From positions 2,728,001 to 2,792,000 of the forward strand of contig CBDCER010000003.1 in NCBI GenBank assembly GCA_965215855.1: DNA of 64,000 nt, in the 5' to 3' direction. Within the stretch, counting starts at the first letter, position 1; the number at the start of each line of letters is the position of its first letter. Shown here in pieces: positions 1 to 8,589 of the stretch. A model generated the notes under the pieces. It was given only the letters and a program-made list of their open reading frames with translations, was not told the origin of the DNA and searched no databases. The DNA comes from J027 sp965215855. GTDB lineage: Bacteria > Chloroflexota > Anaerolineae > Aggregatilineales > J027. The position numbers were made by a program, and so were the translations under genes.

Positions 1-339
1 AACCCGACGGCAGTGTTGACCGCTAATCAATATCTGTTGACCGAAGGCCGGATGGACAATAGCCGAGAAGTCCACTATGAAAATGTCATTATTATCCCGC
101 CAGTGCGTATCCATCCTACAGCGGCGATTAAGCGTTCAATCATTGGCCCGAATGCGACCATTTCCGCCGATTGTAAGATTGAGGGTAGTATCATCCAGGA
201 TACGATTGTGGGTGAGGCTGCCGAAATTCGTGATGCTTTGTTGCAACGGAGTTTGATCGGGCAAAACTCATCGGTTTATGGGCAGTATAATTCTATGAAT
301 GTCGGCGATTCATCGTCAGTTGGTTTTGCCCAGGTGTAA
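1..339 (+). CDS. Sugar nucleotidyltransferase, C-terminal part (5' end outside window)
   Basis: The reading frame is open from the first base, so this is the tail of a longer gene. The first visible residues, NPTAVLTANQYLL, match the point where the nucleotidyltransferase domain of long-form glucose-1-phosphate thymidylyl/uridylyltransferases ends (family pattern: D-x-G-T-P-x-x-L-x-x-N-x-x-L-L). The rest shows hexapeptide-type repeats of a left-handed beta helix (IIGPNATI, IIQDTIVG, SLIGQNSSV). The family activates sugar 1-phosphates with NTPs for cell-envelope glycans. The exact sugar and nucleotide cannot be told because the active site lies outside the window. The DedA-like gene starts 5 nt downstream, so the two are probably cotranscribed. 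Confidence 0.75.
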   Translation, partial: NPTAVLTANQYLLTEGRMDNSREVHYENVIIIPPVRIHPTAAIKRSIIGPNATISADCKIEGSIIQDTIVGEAAEIRDALLQRSLIGQNSSVYGQYNSMNVGDSSSVGFAQV

Positions 340-344
340 ACCAT

Positions 345-1001
345 TTGCTCGAATTTTTGAAGAGTCTACTCGACATCTCTATGGAAGGACCATTGCCGTA
401 CATCATTTTGGTGGTGGTGGCGGTGATGGTCTTTATGGAGCAATTGGTTATCCTCTCGTTCATTTCACCTGGCTCTTATGCAGTAATATTCGTTAGCTTT
501 CTGGCATTTGCGGGTGATGTGCCATTGGTGTTGATGGCGGTCATGATGTTTGTGGCGGCCCAGAGTGGCACGCACTTGCAATATTATCTGGGGCAGCAGC
601 ATGGAGAGCGGGTTCTGCGTTGGATGAACCGTTATCCGCGATTGGTTGATCTGGAAAAAATGAATGACATCCAGGTGAGCAGCAGCGTGGTGGTGTTGTC
701 GTATAATCTGCCGCAAATTCGGGGGATTGTGCCTTTTCTGGCAGGTGTCTCGCATATGCCATTGAAACGATGGTGGGTGGCAAGTGTTATCGGTGTGCTG
801 ATTTGGCTGGCCTCGTTCATTGGATTGGGGATGGGGGCGGCGGCACTGTTTGATGGCGACCTGGAGAAGGCGTTGGAATGGATCTGGGCGCTCAATAATA
901 GCTATCTGGGGTTGATCTTCTGGGTGGCGACGGTTGTCTTGGTTGGTTATTACATTTGGCGACGGCGACAGGCGGCGAACATTCAACATTCACCTGATTG
1001 A
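345..1001 (+). CDS. DedA/SNARE-associated (VTT-domain) membrane protein
   Basis: A protein of 218 residues with four to five hydrophobic segments, near residues 17-55, 60-76, 145-170 and 190-208. The layout, a re-entrant-looking N-terminal region with FMEQ and SPGS followed by a central amphipathic stretch and RGIVPFLAG, fits the DedA family. That family is linked to membrane homeostasis and undecaprenyl-phosphate or lipid flipping. The match is by pattern and fairly diverged. The start is a TTG with AGGTG at 332-336, inside the last codons of the preceding gene; the next ATG at 381 has no visible ribosome binding site. The close spacing suggests an operon with the nucleotidyltransferase. Confidence 0.7.
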   Translation: MLEFLKSLLDISMEGPLPYIILVVVAVMVFMEQLVILSFISPGSYAVIFVSFLAFAGDVPLVLMAVMMFVAAQSGTHLQYYLGQQHGERVLRWMNRYPRLVDLEKMNDIQVSSSVVVLSYNLPQIRGIVPFLAGVSHMPLKRWWVASVIGVLIWLASFIGLGMGAAALFDGDLEKALEWIWALNNSYLGLIFWVATVVLVGYYIWRRRQAANIQHSPD

Positions 1002-1038
1002 CGGCTTGCGGTGTTTTCCTCATTGCCGGACCTCACGC

Positions 1039-1044
1039 TATAAT
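1039..1044 (+). promoter_or_regulatory. Candidate -10 box (TATAAT) upstream of the E1 gene
   Basis: A perfect TATAAT lies 39 nt before the TTG start of the fused E1 gene. No good -35 hexamer is seen at 15-19 nt spacing, so this is a weak call. Confidence 0.3.
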
Positions 1045-1082
1045 GCCCTAGGATTCACAAATATTCATGGAGATAAAAACCA

Positions 1083-3143
1083 TTGTCAGTATTGCATCCT
1101 GCATTTGATTGGCATGAAGTTGCGCGTCTGGCATTGACGTCGCGTTTGCTAGATGAAATGGAAGAAAATGAACTTGTGCCGCAAGGTCAGGTAACCTATC
1201 AATTTTCGGCGCGGGGCCATGAGTTGGGACAATTGCTCATTGCACAGTTGCTTGATCACCCGTTTGATGCGGTGAGTGCTTATTATCGCTCGCGTCCGTT
1301 TATGTTGGCGTCGGGGTTGACGGTAGAGGAGGCGCTGGCGTCGGATATGGCACGGGCAGAGGGGATCAGTGCCGGACGAGATGTGGGGGTGGTGTTTAAT
1401 ATGCCGCGTCGAGGGCGAGCGTTGGTCATGCCGATGGCCGGTGATGTGGGGTCGCAGTTCACACCAGCGGCGGGTTGGGCACAGGCAATTCGCTATCGAG
1501 TCGAGGTGCTGGATGATGAAAACTATCAAGATAGCATCGCCGTCGTGTTTTCGGGGGATGGGGCGGTGGCGACCAATGGATTCTGGTCGGCGCTGACGAT
1601 AGCAACGACGCTGCAGTTACCGCTGTTGTTTATGGTGGAGGATAACGGATTTGCGATTTCGGTGCGTGGTCCAGCGCAGACGCCGGGTAGCAATATTGCG
1701 GCGAATCTGACGTCGTTTGGTAACCTGAAAATTTGGGATGGCAGTGGCACAAATCCGGCGGAGACAGCTGAATTGGTGTATGAGGCAGTGACGGCTATGC
1801 GGCAGGGAGAGGGGCCAGGGTTGTTGCGGCTGACTGTGCCGCGCCTGTCGGGGCATTCCAGTGTCGATAATCAGGCTTATAAATCTGAGGGAGAGCGTGA
1901 GGCTGAATGGCAACAGGATCCGATTCCGGCGTTGCGAGAATATCTGGTGCCAGCTTTGATGAGTGCCGAAGAATGGGATGCGTTAGTTGAGCAGGCAAAA
2001 CAGGATGTAGGGCAGGCACGGGACGCAGCGTTGGCCTTGCCACAGCCTGATCCGGAGCGGGTCGGGCGCTTCGTGTTCGCCGAACTGATGTCACCGCAGC
2101 AGGTGGGTGGCGTGCTGGCGGAGGGAATCCGGTTGCCGCAGGGTACATCTGAACCGGATAAGAGTGATCCGCGCCGGATTAATATGATTGAGGCGATTCG
2201 GCGGACGTTGGATGTGGAACTCGGCCAGAATCCGCACTGTGTGGTATTTGGCGAGGACGTGGGATATAAGGGCGGCGTTCATGCAGCGACGTTGGGGTTG
2301 CAGACGCATCATGGCGAGGCACGAGTTTTTGATACGAGTCTATCGGAGGAAGGCATTATCGGGCGGGCAGTTGGAATGGCCTATGCGGGGCTTATGCCGG
2401 TGCCGGAAATCCAGTTTCGAAAATATGCTGACCCAGCGACAGAGCAACTAAACAATTGTGGGACAGTGCGGTGGCGGACCAATAACCGATTTGCTGCGCC
2501 GATGGTGGTGCGGATTCCGGGAGGCTATCGGAAAATCGGTGATCCCTGGCACAGTGTCTCGCATGAAATCGTGTTCGCGCATTCGGTGGGGTGGAAGCTG
2601 GCGTTTCCATCAAATGCTGAGGATACGGTGGGGTTGTTGCGGACGGCGTTGCGTGGTAATGATCCGGTGATCTTTTTCGAGCATCGGGCGATTTTGGATG
2701 CGGCATGGGCGCGGCGGCCTTATCCGGGCGATGATTATATGCTGCCATTTGGCAAGGCGAAAACTATCACGACGGGCGATGACCTGACGGTTATCACGTG
2801 GGGGGCGATGGTGGAGCGGTGTGAGTTAGCGGCGCAAGAAGTTGATGCTGAAATTGAGATTATTGACTTGCGGACGATTGTGCCCTGGGATAAAGAAACG
2901 GTGTTGGGGTCTGTTGCCAAAACGAGCAAGGTCTTGATTGTGCATGAGGATATTGGCCTGGGAGGTTTTGGGGCGGAAATCGCAGCGACTATTGTGGATG
3001 AGGCATTTCTTGACCTGGATGCGCCCGTGCAGCGTGTTACATCTCCATCGGTGCCAGTTCCATTCAATACGGGATTGATGGATGGGGTTGTGCCAACAGT
3101 GGCGTTGATTCGCCAGCGTATGCAGGATTTACTGGCATTTTAG
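1083..3143 (+). CDS. Fused E1 alpha/beta component of a 2-oxoacid (branched-chain type) dehydrogenase
   Basis: A protein of 686 residues joining both E1 subunits in one chain. The alpha half carries the thiamine diphosphate motif, G158-D-G160 through N188 (SGDGA then VEDN), and an RSRPFMLASG stretch typical of E1 alpha. From about residue 365 the beta half begins (INMIEAIRRTL, FGEDVGYKGGV, RIPGGYRKIGDPWHS). The enzyme would decarboxylate 2-oxoacids and transfer the acyl group to the lipoyl domain of an E2, in the cytosol. No E2 or E3 gene is in the window, so the substrate (2-oxoisovalerate, pyruvate or other) is inferred from overall resemblance. The TTG start is supported by GGAG about 10 nt upstream. 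The stop codon lies inside a perfect hairpin. Confidence 0.88.
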   Translation: MSVLHPAFDWHEVARLALTSRLLDEMEENELVPQGQVTYQFSARGHELGQLLIAQLLDHPFDAVSAYYRSRPFMLASGLTVEEALASDMARAEGISAGRDVGVVFNMPRRGRALVMPMAGDVGSQFTPAAGWAQAIRYRVEVLDDENYQDSIAVVFSGDGAVATNGFWSALTIATTLQLPLLFMVEDNGFAISVRGPAQTPGSNIAANLTSFGNLKIWDGSGTNPAETAELVYEAVTAMRQGEGPGLLRLTVPRLSGHSSVDNQAYKSEGEREAEWQQDPIPALREYLVPALMSAEEWDALVEQAKQDVGQARDAALALPQPDPERVGRFVFAELMSPQQVGGVLAEGIRLPQGTSEPDKSDPRRINMIEAIRRTLDVELGQNPHCVVFGEDVGYKGGVHAATLGLQTHHGEARVFDTSLSEEGIIGRAVGMAYAGLMPVPEIQFRKYADPATEQLNNCGTVRWRTNNRFAAPMVVRIPGGYRKIGDPWHSVSHEIVFAHSVGWKLAFPSNAEDTVGLLRTALRGNDPVIFFEHRAILDAAWARRPYPGDDYMLPFGKAKTITTGDDLTVITWGAMVERCELAAQEVDAEIEIIDLRTIVPWDKETVLGSVAKTSKVLIVHEDIGLGGFGAEIAATIVDEAFLDLDAPVQRVTSPSVPVPFNTGLMDGVVPTVALIRQRMQDLLAF

Positions 3144-3160
3144 GTTGCTAAAATGCCAGT
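3131..3160 (+). terminator. Perfect 12-bp hairpin spanning the E1 stop codon
   Basis: ACTGGCATTTTA (3131-3142) and TAAAATGCCAGT (3149-3160) are exact reverse complements around a 6-nt loop. The TAG stop codon (3141-3143) is partly inside the left arm. No T-run follows, so it is not a classical intrinsic terminator; it may protect the 3' end or aid termination. Confidence 0.4.
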
Positions 3161-3193
3161 AGCGTGTGAAGGGTGCATTTTGTCGAGTTCATG

Positions 3194-3199
3194 TATAAT
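3194..3199 (+). promoter_or_regulatory. Candidate -10 box (TATAAT) upstream of the penicillin-binding protein
   Basis: A perfect TATAAT stands 49 nt before the ATG at 3248 and just after the E1 gene's hairpin. No clear -35 element was found at normal spacing. Confidence 0.3.
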
Positions 3200-3247
3200 A
3201 CAGCGTAGTTAACAAATACAAACAACTCGGATTTGGGGCTTAATTTT

Positions 3248-6200
3248 ATGACGGAAGAACAGAAGCCGGATGGTGACGGACAAGAACCAGTCAGTCAGCC
3301 GCCACAAGTAGACCGGCAACGCTGGTTTGTCCCAGAAAACGCCGCCACTGATGAGCAATTGGAAGCACTGCGGGCTTCGATTGATGTTGATCTAAAAATC
3401 GACATTGGTGATCTGCCAGGAGGCACACCGAGCCGTTCCGGTGGTTGGTATTCGCCCGAAGGCAGCACTTATCAGGTGGAACCAGCAGAGGCGTTGGGCG
3501 ATTTATTAGAAGATGCTACTTATGACATATTGGACGAAATAGAAGCTGTATCGCCTGAAGAAACTGCTGAAGCTGGGATCACGGTGCGGGAAGCACCTTC
3601 ATGGGAAGGCGAATTCCCAGCATATCGGGAAACGCCAGAAATCGAAGGAACTATCCCGCAAGATTTCTTGGCCGCGCCGGATATGCCGCTATCGACCACT
3701 TTAGATGTTGGGCTGGGTGGATTGCGCGATGTGCCTGCGGTGGAGACGGCTGAACTGGAGATTGAAGACGAAAGCCTGTCGTTAGAAGAAGCTGGGGATC
3801 AGCAAGAAGATGCTGTCAGTCACATTCCTGTGCCAGCACAGGGCTTTGGTGGTGTGCAGGATCGGCTTTCGGAAACGACACCTGCTTCTGAGCAGCCGAC
3901 TATCGTTGATGACGAATCGGATACTGGCCCAATAGCCGCCGTTGATCTTAGCGCAACGCGGGTACTCAGCGATACTGATGCCCTGCAACCAGAACCTACC
4001 CCGGTCACGCCTCAACCGACCCCTACATCGGACCTTCAAATCGCACAATCGCAAGTGAGTGAGCCTATGTCACCCCAACAACCTCCTGCCGCACAACGCT
4101 TCAAAGAAGTGGAACAATCGGTACAGGTGCTACGCCAGCAATTCGCGCAGGGTCGTATCACACGTAATCAACTTGAAACGGAACTGCGTCGTCTGATGGT
4201 ACTTGACGATCAGGGGCGGTGGTGGACGCTAGGTGTGGATAGCAGCCGGTGGTATCGGTATGATGGGCGTGAGTGGACACCGGACACGCCACCCCAAACT
4301 GGCCCAGTGCCCGCCGTCGGCATTCCAGCAGATTATGTGCGGACTGAAACGGGCGTTCAGCCACCCGTTCGCGAGGCATCATCCGGAATTCCGCCGGGTG
4401 GTGACATTGCCGTGCAACAAGGCGGTACTCCTCAAATTGCCATTGATGAGTATGGGATGCCGCTTCCCCAAAGAGTGCCCCAAGAAGACCCAGAAGCAAC
4501 GATGGTCAATGTTAACGCCGCCATCAGCCCGGATGAATATGGCCCGACTCTGCCGAGTATCGAGAAACCTGGCCCAGCCCCAGCGCCCGTTGCAGAGCCG
4601 GTGCAGCCGTATATTGAACCTTCTGAGGCGCAAACCCTGGCCCCAATACCTAGCGTAGACCAATATGTGGCTCCCGATGGTGAGACCTATGACACCAGCT
4701 ATGACTATGGTGTCAGCGACGATGGACAATTGGTGACGGGCGAATACATTGGGGCGGGGCGCGAAGAAAAACGCAAAGCGACGGGCGCTATCCAGCCAGA
4801 TTATAGTGAAGCATTGGGCGGCAGGCTCAGTCGCAGCGGCCTGGCGAAAATTGCCGTCTGGTCGAGCGTCGTGGGCGTGGTCGTCATTTTGGGGTCGATC
4901 TTATGTGCGCTGCTCGGCATGATTGGTTATTACTTCTACACCGTCGGCGATTACAGCGAAGCTATCGCTAGCCTGCCTGAACGGGCTAGCACGTTTCAGA
5001 CCACAACTATCTATGCTAACGATGGCGTGACCGAGTTGGCGACCTTCAACGATCCGGTGCGTGGTGTGCGGCAAAAAGTCGAGTTAGAAGACATTTCGCC
5101 CTGGGTTATTCATGCGTTGGTTTCTACAGAAGACGAGACCTACTATGAGAACCCTGGCTTCAGCGTCTTCGCTATCATGCGAGCCGCATACACTAATTTT
5201 ACCAGTAGTGCCCCGCGCTCTGGAGCCAGCACCATCACCCAACAGCTTGCGCGACGGTTACTTTTGAATGAGGAATTTGCGGCTGAAGTTTCGGCCTCGC
5301 GCAAGATGACGGAAATTATCCTGGCGGCTGAGATCAGTCGTCAATATACCAAAGATGAAATTCTCGAACTTTATTTGAACGAGATGAGTTTCGGGAGCTT
5401 TACTGTTGGTATTGAGGCGGCGGCCCAGGCGTATTTTGGTAAACCAGCCAGCGACCTGAACATCTTTGAGTCGGCATTGTTGGTGGGACTAATCCAATCG
5501 CCGGGTCTTTATGATCCTTTCCAGAATCGTGAACTGGCGTTAGGGCGTATGGAAACGGTGCTGCGCCTAATGCAAGAAGCGAATGGCACGGGGTGTGTGG
5601 AGATGGAACATACCTTTAACGGCACCGGATATGATCTGTCGCAGCCACTCTGTGTGACGGAGCAATATTTGGTGGAGGAAGTGCCCCATCTGAAGGCTAT
5701 CGTTCAAATTACAGAATTCGAGCCGCAGGGGACCGAATTGCGCTATGCTCATTTTGTCTATTGGGTGCGCGAGGAACTGTTTGACCGCTATGGCGAGGAA
5801 TATATCTATAACACAGGTCTGAGGGTGATTACCACCATCGACCCTGTGTTGCAGAATGCTGCACAAGCGGCAGTAGTTGACCAAGTCACGGTGCAGGCTC
5901 CGGCGCGAGGTATCAGAGTTAATAATGGCTCTGTGGTTGCGATTGATCCGCAAACTGGCGCGGTGATGGCGATGGTCGGCAGCGCCGATTTCAGGAACAA
6001 AGATATTGATGGCGAAGTGAATGTAGCCTTTCAACCACGACAGCCGGGGTCTTCAATCAAGCCAGTGGTTTATCTGACGTCGTTTGAGGGTTATGAACTC
6101 AATGGCGTTACCGAATATTGGACGCCAGCCACGATTATTTGGGATACTCCGTCCAATTGGGGTGGCTATGAGCCAGTTAACTATGATCGCCAGTTCCGAG

Positions 6201-7570
6201 GACCGGTGAGTGTGCGGCGAGCATTATCGAACTCGTTGAATGTTCCGGCGGTCAAGGCTATGGCATTTGTCTCGCCCGAACGCTTTGAAGTCGTAGCAAA
6301 TCGTATGGGGATTACCTTCCCATTGCAATCACCAGTGGCAGCAGGTTTGCCAGCAGCGTTGGGTGCGGCGGAAGTGCGGTTGTTCGATATGGTGGCAGGG
6401 TATGCGGCTTTTGCCAACAATGGCATGTATAATCGACCCTTCGGTGTGTTGCGAGTGCAGACGGTGGAGGGCGAGGTTATCTATGATTGGCAGGTCGACT
6501 CGGATCCAGCGGGAGCTATTCAAACAGTTGACCCGGCGTTGGCTTTCCTCATCAATAGCATCCTCTCCGATAGCGAAACGCGGCGCGAGGAATTTGGAAC
6601 AGATCCCACCCGTCTCGATTTGCCTGATCTCCGCCCAGCAGCGGTAAAGACTGGCACGACCAACGATAACCGCGATGCCTGGACGATTGGCTGGACGCCC
6701 CAGATTGCAGTGGGCGTATGGGTGGGCAATACGGATAACAGTGAAATGGGCAGTAATGGTACTGGCTGGAATGTGGCCTCGCCAATCTGGAATCGGACGA
6801 TGTGGCAATATCTCATCAACCAACCTGTCGCCAATTTCCCGCAACCATCCAATGTGACCCAAGAAACTGTCTGCGTCGATTCGGGAACGTACCCGCCTTC
6901 TAATAACCCAGCTTTGTGTGGCCCCGCTGGCACACTAACCGAATACTTTGCGGGAGGACGCACACCGCCGTCTGGCGAGGAGAGTCTGATCGTCTTTGTG
7001 GAAGTCGATATTTTCACGAATCTGATTGCTAACCAGTTTTGCCCGGATTATAGCGAACCGCGTGCTTTCCTGAACGTCGAGGATCCGACGGTGATTCCTT
7101 GGCTACGAACGCAGACAGGGCGTCAATGGGCGGCGTCACGTGATCTTGATCCGGACAATCTTGATGGTACGATTCCGACTGGCGAATGTCAGGCAGGCCA
7201 GGAAGTGCCTATCGTCAACCTGACCTCGCCGCAGAGTGGTATGACCATTGCAAACCTGATGGAGTTTCGAGGGCAGGCCAGCGCCCCGAATTTCAGTCGC
7301 TATGAAATCCAGTACGCGCCGATCAGCACACCGGATACGTATACCACAATCGTGTCCCAAAACTTCGAACAGGAATCGGCCAGCGGATTATTGGGCAGCA
7401 TTGATAGCCACACAATGCCGAATGGGCAATACTATGTGCGGGTCGTGGTATTCAGTACCACCAATGCTGCTGCGGCTTCGCCAGCGGTGTTGATTAACGT
7501 GAACAATGTGACAACAGGCGTGCCGTCTGGTGGCGCATCGGAGGGGCTACCGGCTGGTGGAACTAGCTAA
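3248..7570 (+). CDS. Class A penicillin-binding protein (PBP1A family) with a very long N-terminal extension
   Basis: A 1440-residue bifunctional peptidoglycan synthase. Residues 1 to about 530 are rich in Pro, Glu, Asp and Gln and look disordered. They include a small ordered-looking module near 285-345 (RITRNQLETELRRL followed by GRWWTLG and WYRYDGREWTP) that resembles DUF2510-like Trp motifs. One membrane segment follows at about 535-565. The GT51 glycosyltransferase domain has E628-D-E and GASTITQQLARRLLL. The transpeptidase domain has the SxxK nucleophile S935-S-I-K938, S996-L-N998 and K1134-T-G1136. The C-terminus carries an Ig/Fn3-like domain (VNLTSPQSGMTI) and a Gly/Ser tail. ATG 3248 is chosen because GGGG lies 10 nt upstream; a TTG at 3233 is also in frame. 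Family PBP1A proteins are usually 700-900 residues, so the cytoplasmic extension is unusual. Confidence 0.93.
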   Translation: MTEEQKPDGDGQEPVSQPPQVDRQRWFVPENAATDEQLEALRASIDVDLKIDIGDLPGGTPSRSGGWYSPEGSTYQVEPAEALGDLLEDATYDILDEIEAVSPEETAEAGITVREAPSWEGEFPAYRETPEIEGTIPQDFLAAPDMPLSTTLDVGLGGLRDVPAVETAELEIEDESLSLEEAGDQQEDAVSHIPVPAQGFGGVQDRLSETTPASEQPTIVDDESDTGPIAAVDLSATRVLSDTDALQPEPTPVTPQPTPTSDLQIAQSQVSEPMSPQQPPAAQRFKEVEQSVQVLRQQFAQGRITRNQLETELRRLMVLDDQGRWWTLGVDSSRWYRYDGREWTPDTPPQTGPVPAVGIPADYVRTETGVQPPVREASSGIPPGGDIAVQQGGTPQIAIDEYGMPLPQRVPQEDPEATMVNVNAAISPDEYGPTLPSIEKPGPAPAPVAEPVQPYIEPSEAQTLAPIPSVDQYVAPDGETYDTSYDYGVSDDGQLVTGEYIGAGREEKRKATGAIQPDYSEALGGRLSRSGLAKIAVWSSVVGVVVILGSILCALLGMIGYYFYTVGDYSEAIASLPERASTFQTTTIYANDGVTELATFNDPVRGVRQKVELEDISPWVIHALVSTEDETYYENPGFSVFAIMRAAYTNFTSSAPRSGASTITQQLARRLLLNEEFAAEVSASRKMTEIILAAEISRQYTKDEILELYLNEMSFGSFTVGIEAAAQAYFGKPASDLNIFESALLVGLIQSPGLYDPFQNRELALGRMETVLRLMQEANGTGCVEMEHTFNGTGYDLSQPLCVTEQYLVEEVPHLKAIVQITEFEPQGTELRYAHFVYWVREELFDRYGEEYIYNTGLRVITTIDPVLQNAAQAAVVDQVTVQAPARGIRVNNGSVVAIDPQTGAVMAMVGSADFRNKDIDGEVNVAFQPRQPGSSIKPVVYLTSFEGYELNGVTEYWTPATIIWDTPSNWGGYEPVNYDRQFRGPVSVRRALSNSLNVPAVKAMAFVSPERFEVVANRMGITFPLQSPVAAGLPAALGAAEVRLFDMVAGYAAFANNGMYNRPFGVLRVQTVEGEVIYDWQVDSDPAGAIQTVDPALAFLINSILSDSETRREEFGTDPTRLDLPDLRPAAVKTGTTNDNRDAWTIGWTPQIAVGVWVGNTDNSEMGSNGTGWNVASPIWNRTMWQYLINQPVANFPQPSNVTQETVCVDSGTYPPSNNPALCGPAGTLTEYFAGGRTPPSGEESLIVFVEVDIFTNLIANQFCPDYSEPRAFLNVEDPTVIPWLRTQTGRQWAASRDLDPDNLDGTIPTGECQAGQEVPIVNLTSPQSGMTIANLMEFRGQASAPNFSRYEIQYAPISTPDTYTTIVSQNFEQESASGLLGSIDSHTMPNGQYYVRVVVFSTTNAAAASPAVLINVNNVTTGVPSGGASEGLPAGGTS

Positions 7571-7598
7571 TAGTCCGATGATCAGTAAGATACAATAG

Positions 7599-7622
7599 AG
7601 GAGGGTCGTGAACCCTCCTTTA
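7599..7622 (+). terminator. Intrinsic terminator after the penicillin-binding protein gene
   Basis: AGGAGGGT (7599-7606) pairs with ACCCTCCT (7612-7619) around a 5-nt loop, followed by a T-rich stretch. It sits 28 nt after the stop codon. Confidence 0.75.
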
Positions 7623-7685
7623 TTATGTGCGGTGCTTCGTTTGAACTCATTATGCCAAGTTTGGTTGATTGGTATATGTTCAAGC

Positions 7686-7713
7686 CCTCTCCCAGCCTTA
7701 AACATGGGAGAGG
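7686..7713. repeat. CCTCTCCC-type hairpin element
   Basis: CCTCTCCCA (7686-7694) and TGGGAGAGG (7705-7713) form a perfect 9-bp inverted repeat with a 10-nt loop, in a noncoding gap. A degenerate relative lies at 59710-59731. This may belong to a dispersed intergenic repeat family. Confidence 0.45.
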
Positions 7714-7817
7714 AGCTTCGTGGAGCGTGATACCTGTTCTTCTTCTATGTTTGGGGAAGTAGTGGCGAGCCACATATTGTTTACACGAATCTGGTATTTA
7801 TGCCCGATGAGAAGATC

Positions 7818-8585
7818 ATGGTCGGAACCATCCTCAACGTGATTACTGTCGCCATTGGCAGCACATTTGGCCTGCTCATCGGTGACCGCTTGCCCAAAGA
7901 TATGCAGTCCTCGGTAATTACTGGCCTGGGTCTGGTGACGTTGGTGGTGGGGATGCAAAATGCGTTTCTCTCCGGCAATATCATCATCCCACTTATCAGT
8001 GTGGTGATTGGGGTCATCATTGGTGAGGGGGTGAATGTGCAAGGGAAATTGGATACGTTTGCGGGATGGTTGCAGGCCAAGACCGCCGGACGACGGGGTA
8101 TTCAAAGGCAACTGGATGCCGAGGTGACTGATGGGCCAGACAGTGCCCGCGAACGGTTTATCAATGGCTTTATTACAGCCAGCTTGGTATTTTGCATCGG
8201 GCCACTAACGTTTATCGGGTCGTTGCAAGATGGCATGTCGGGTGATTATCAATTGCTGGCGATTAAGTCGGTGCTGGATGGATTCGCGGCACTGGCGTTC
8301 GCGGCCTCTATGGGCATGGGGGTAATCTTCTCGATCATCACGATTATTGTGCTGCAAGGCGGGTTGGCAGCAATTGGCTATTTTGCAGGCGAGGTGATGA
8401 GCGAGGCTATGATTGATGAAATGACGGCGACGGGCGGGTTGTTGTTGTTGGGTCTGAGCCTGATTTTGCTGGACGTTCAAAAACCGCGCATGGCAAACTT
8501 TCTGCCAGCACTCGTCATTGCGCCGCTGTTGGTTGCGCTGGCAACGGCAGTGGGTATCGACATCTATCCTGATTTTGGGAACTGA
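7818..8585 (+). CDS. DUF554 family membrane protein
   Basis: A 255-residue integral membrane protein with about seven hydrophobic segments. It matches the DUF554 (YdfK/YqgA-like) family: MVGTILNVITVAIGSTFG at the N-terminus, a GLGLVTLVVG segment, the FITASLVFCIGP segment and a late GGLLLLGLSLILL helix. The function of the family is not established. An in-frame ATG at 7800 exists, but the family begins at MxGT, and GAGAAG just upstream favours ATG 7818. mvaD starts 4 nt after the stop codon, so the two genes are almost certainly cotranscribed. Confidence 0.85.
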   Translation: MVGTILNVITVAIGSTFGLLIGDRLPKDMQSSVITGLGLVTLVVGMQNAFLSGNIIIPLISVVIGVIIGEGVNVQGKLDTFAGWLQAKTAGRRGIQRQLDAEVTDGPDSARERFINGFITASLVFCIGPLTFIGSLQDGMSGDYQLLAIKSVLDGFAALAFAASMGMGVIFSIITIIVLQGGLAAIGYFAGEVMSEAMIDEMTATGGLLLLGLSLILLDVQKPRMANFLPALVIAPLLVALATAVGIDIYPDFGN

Positions 8586-8589
8586 GTTT

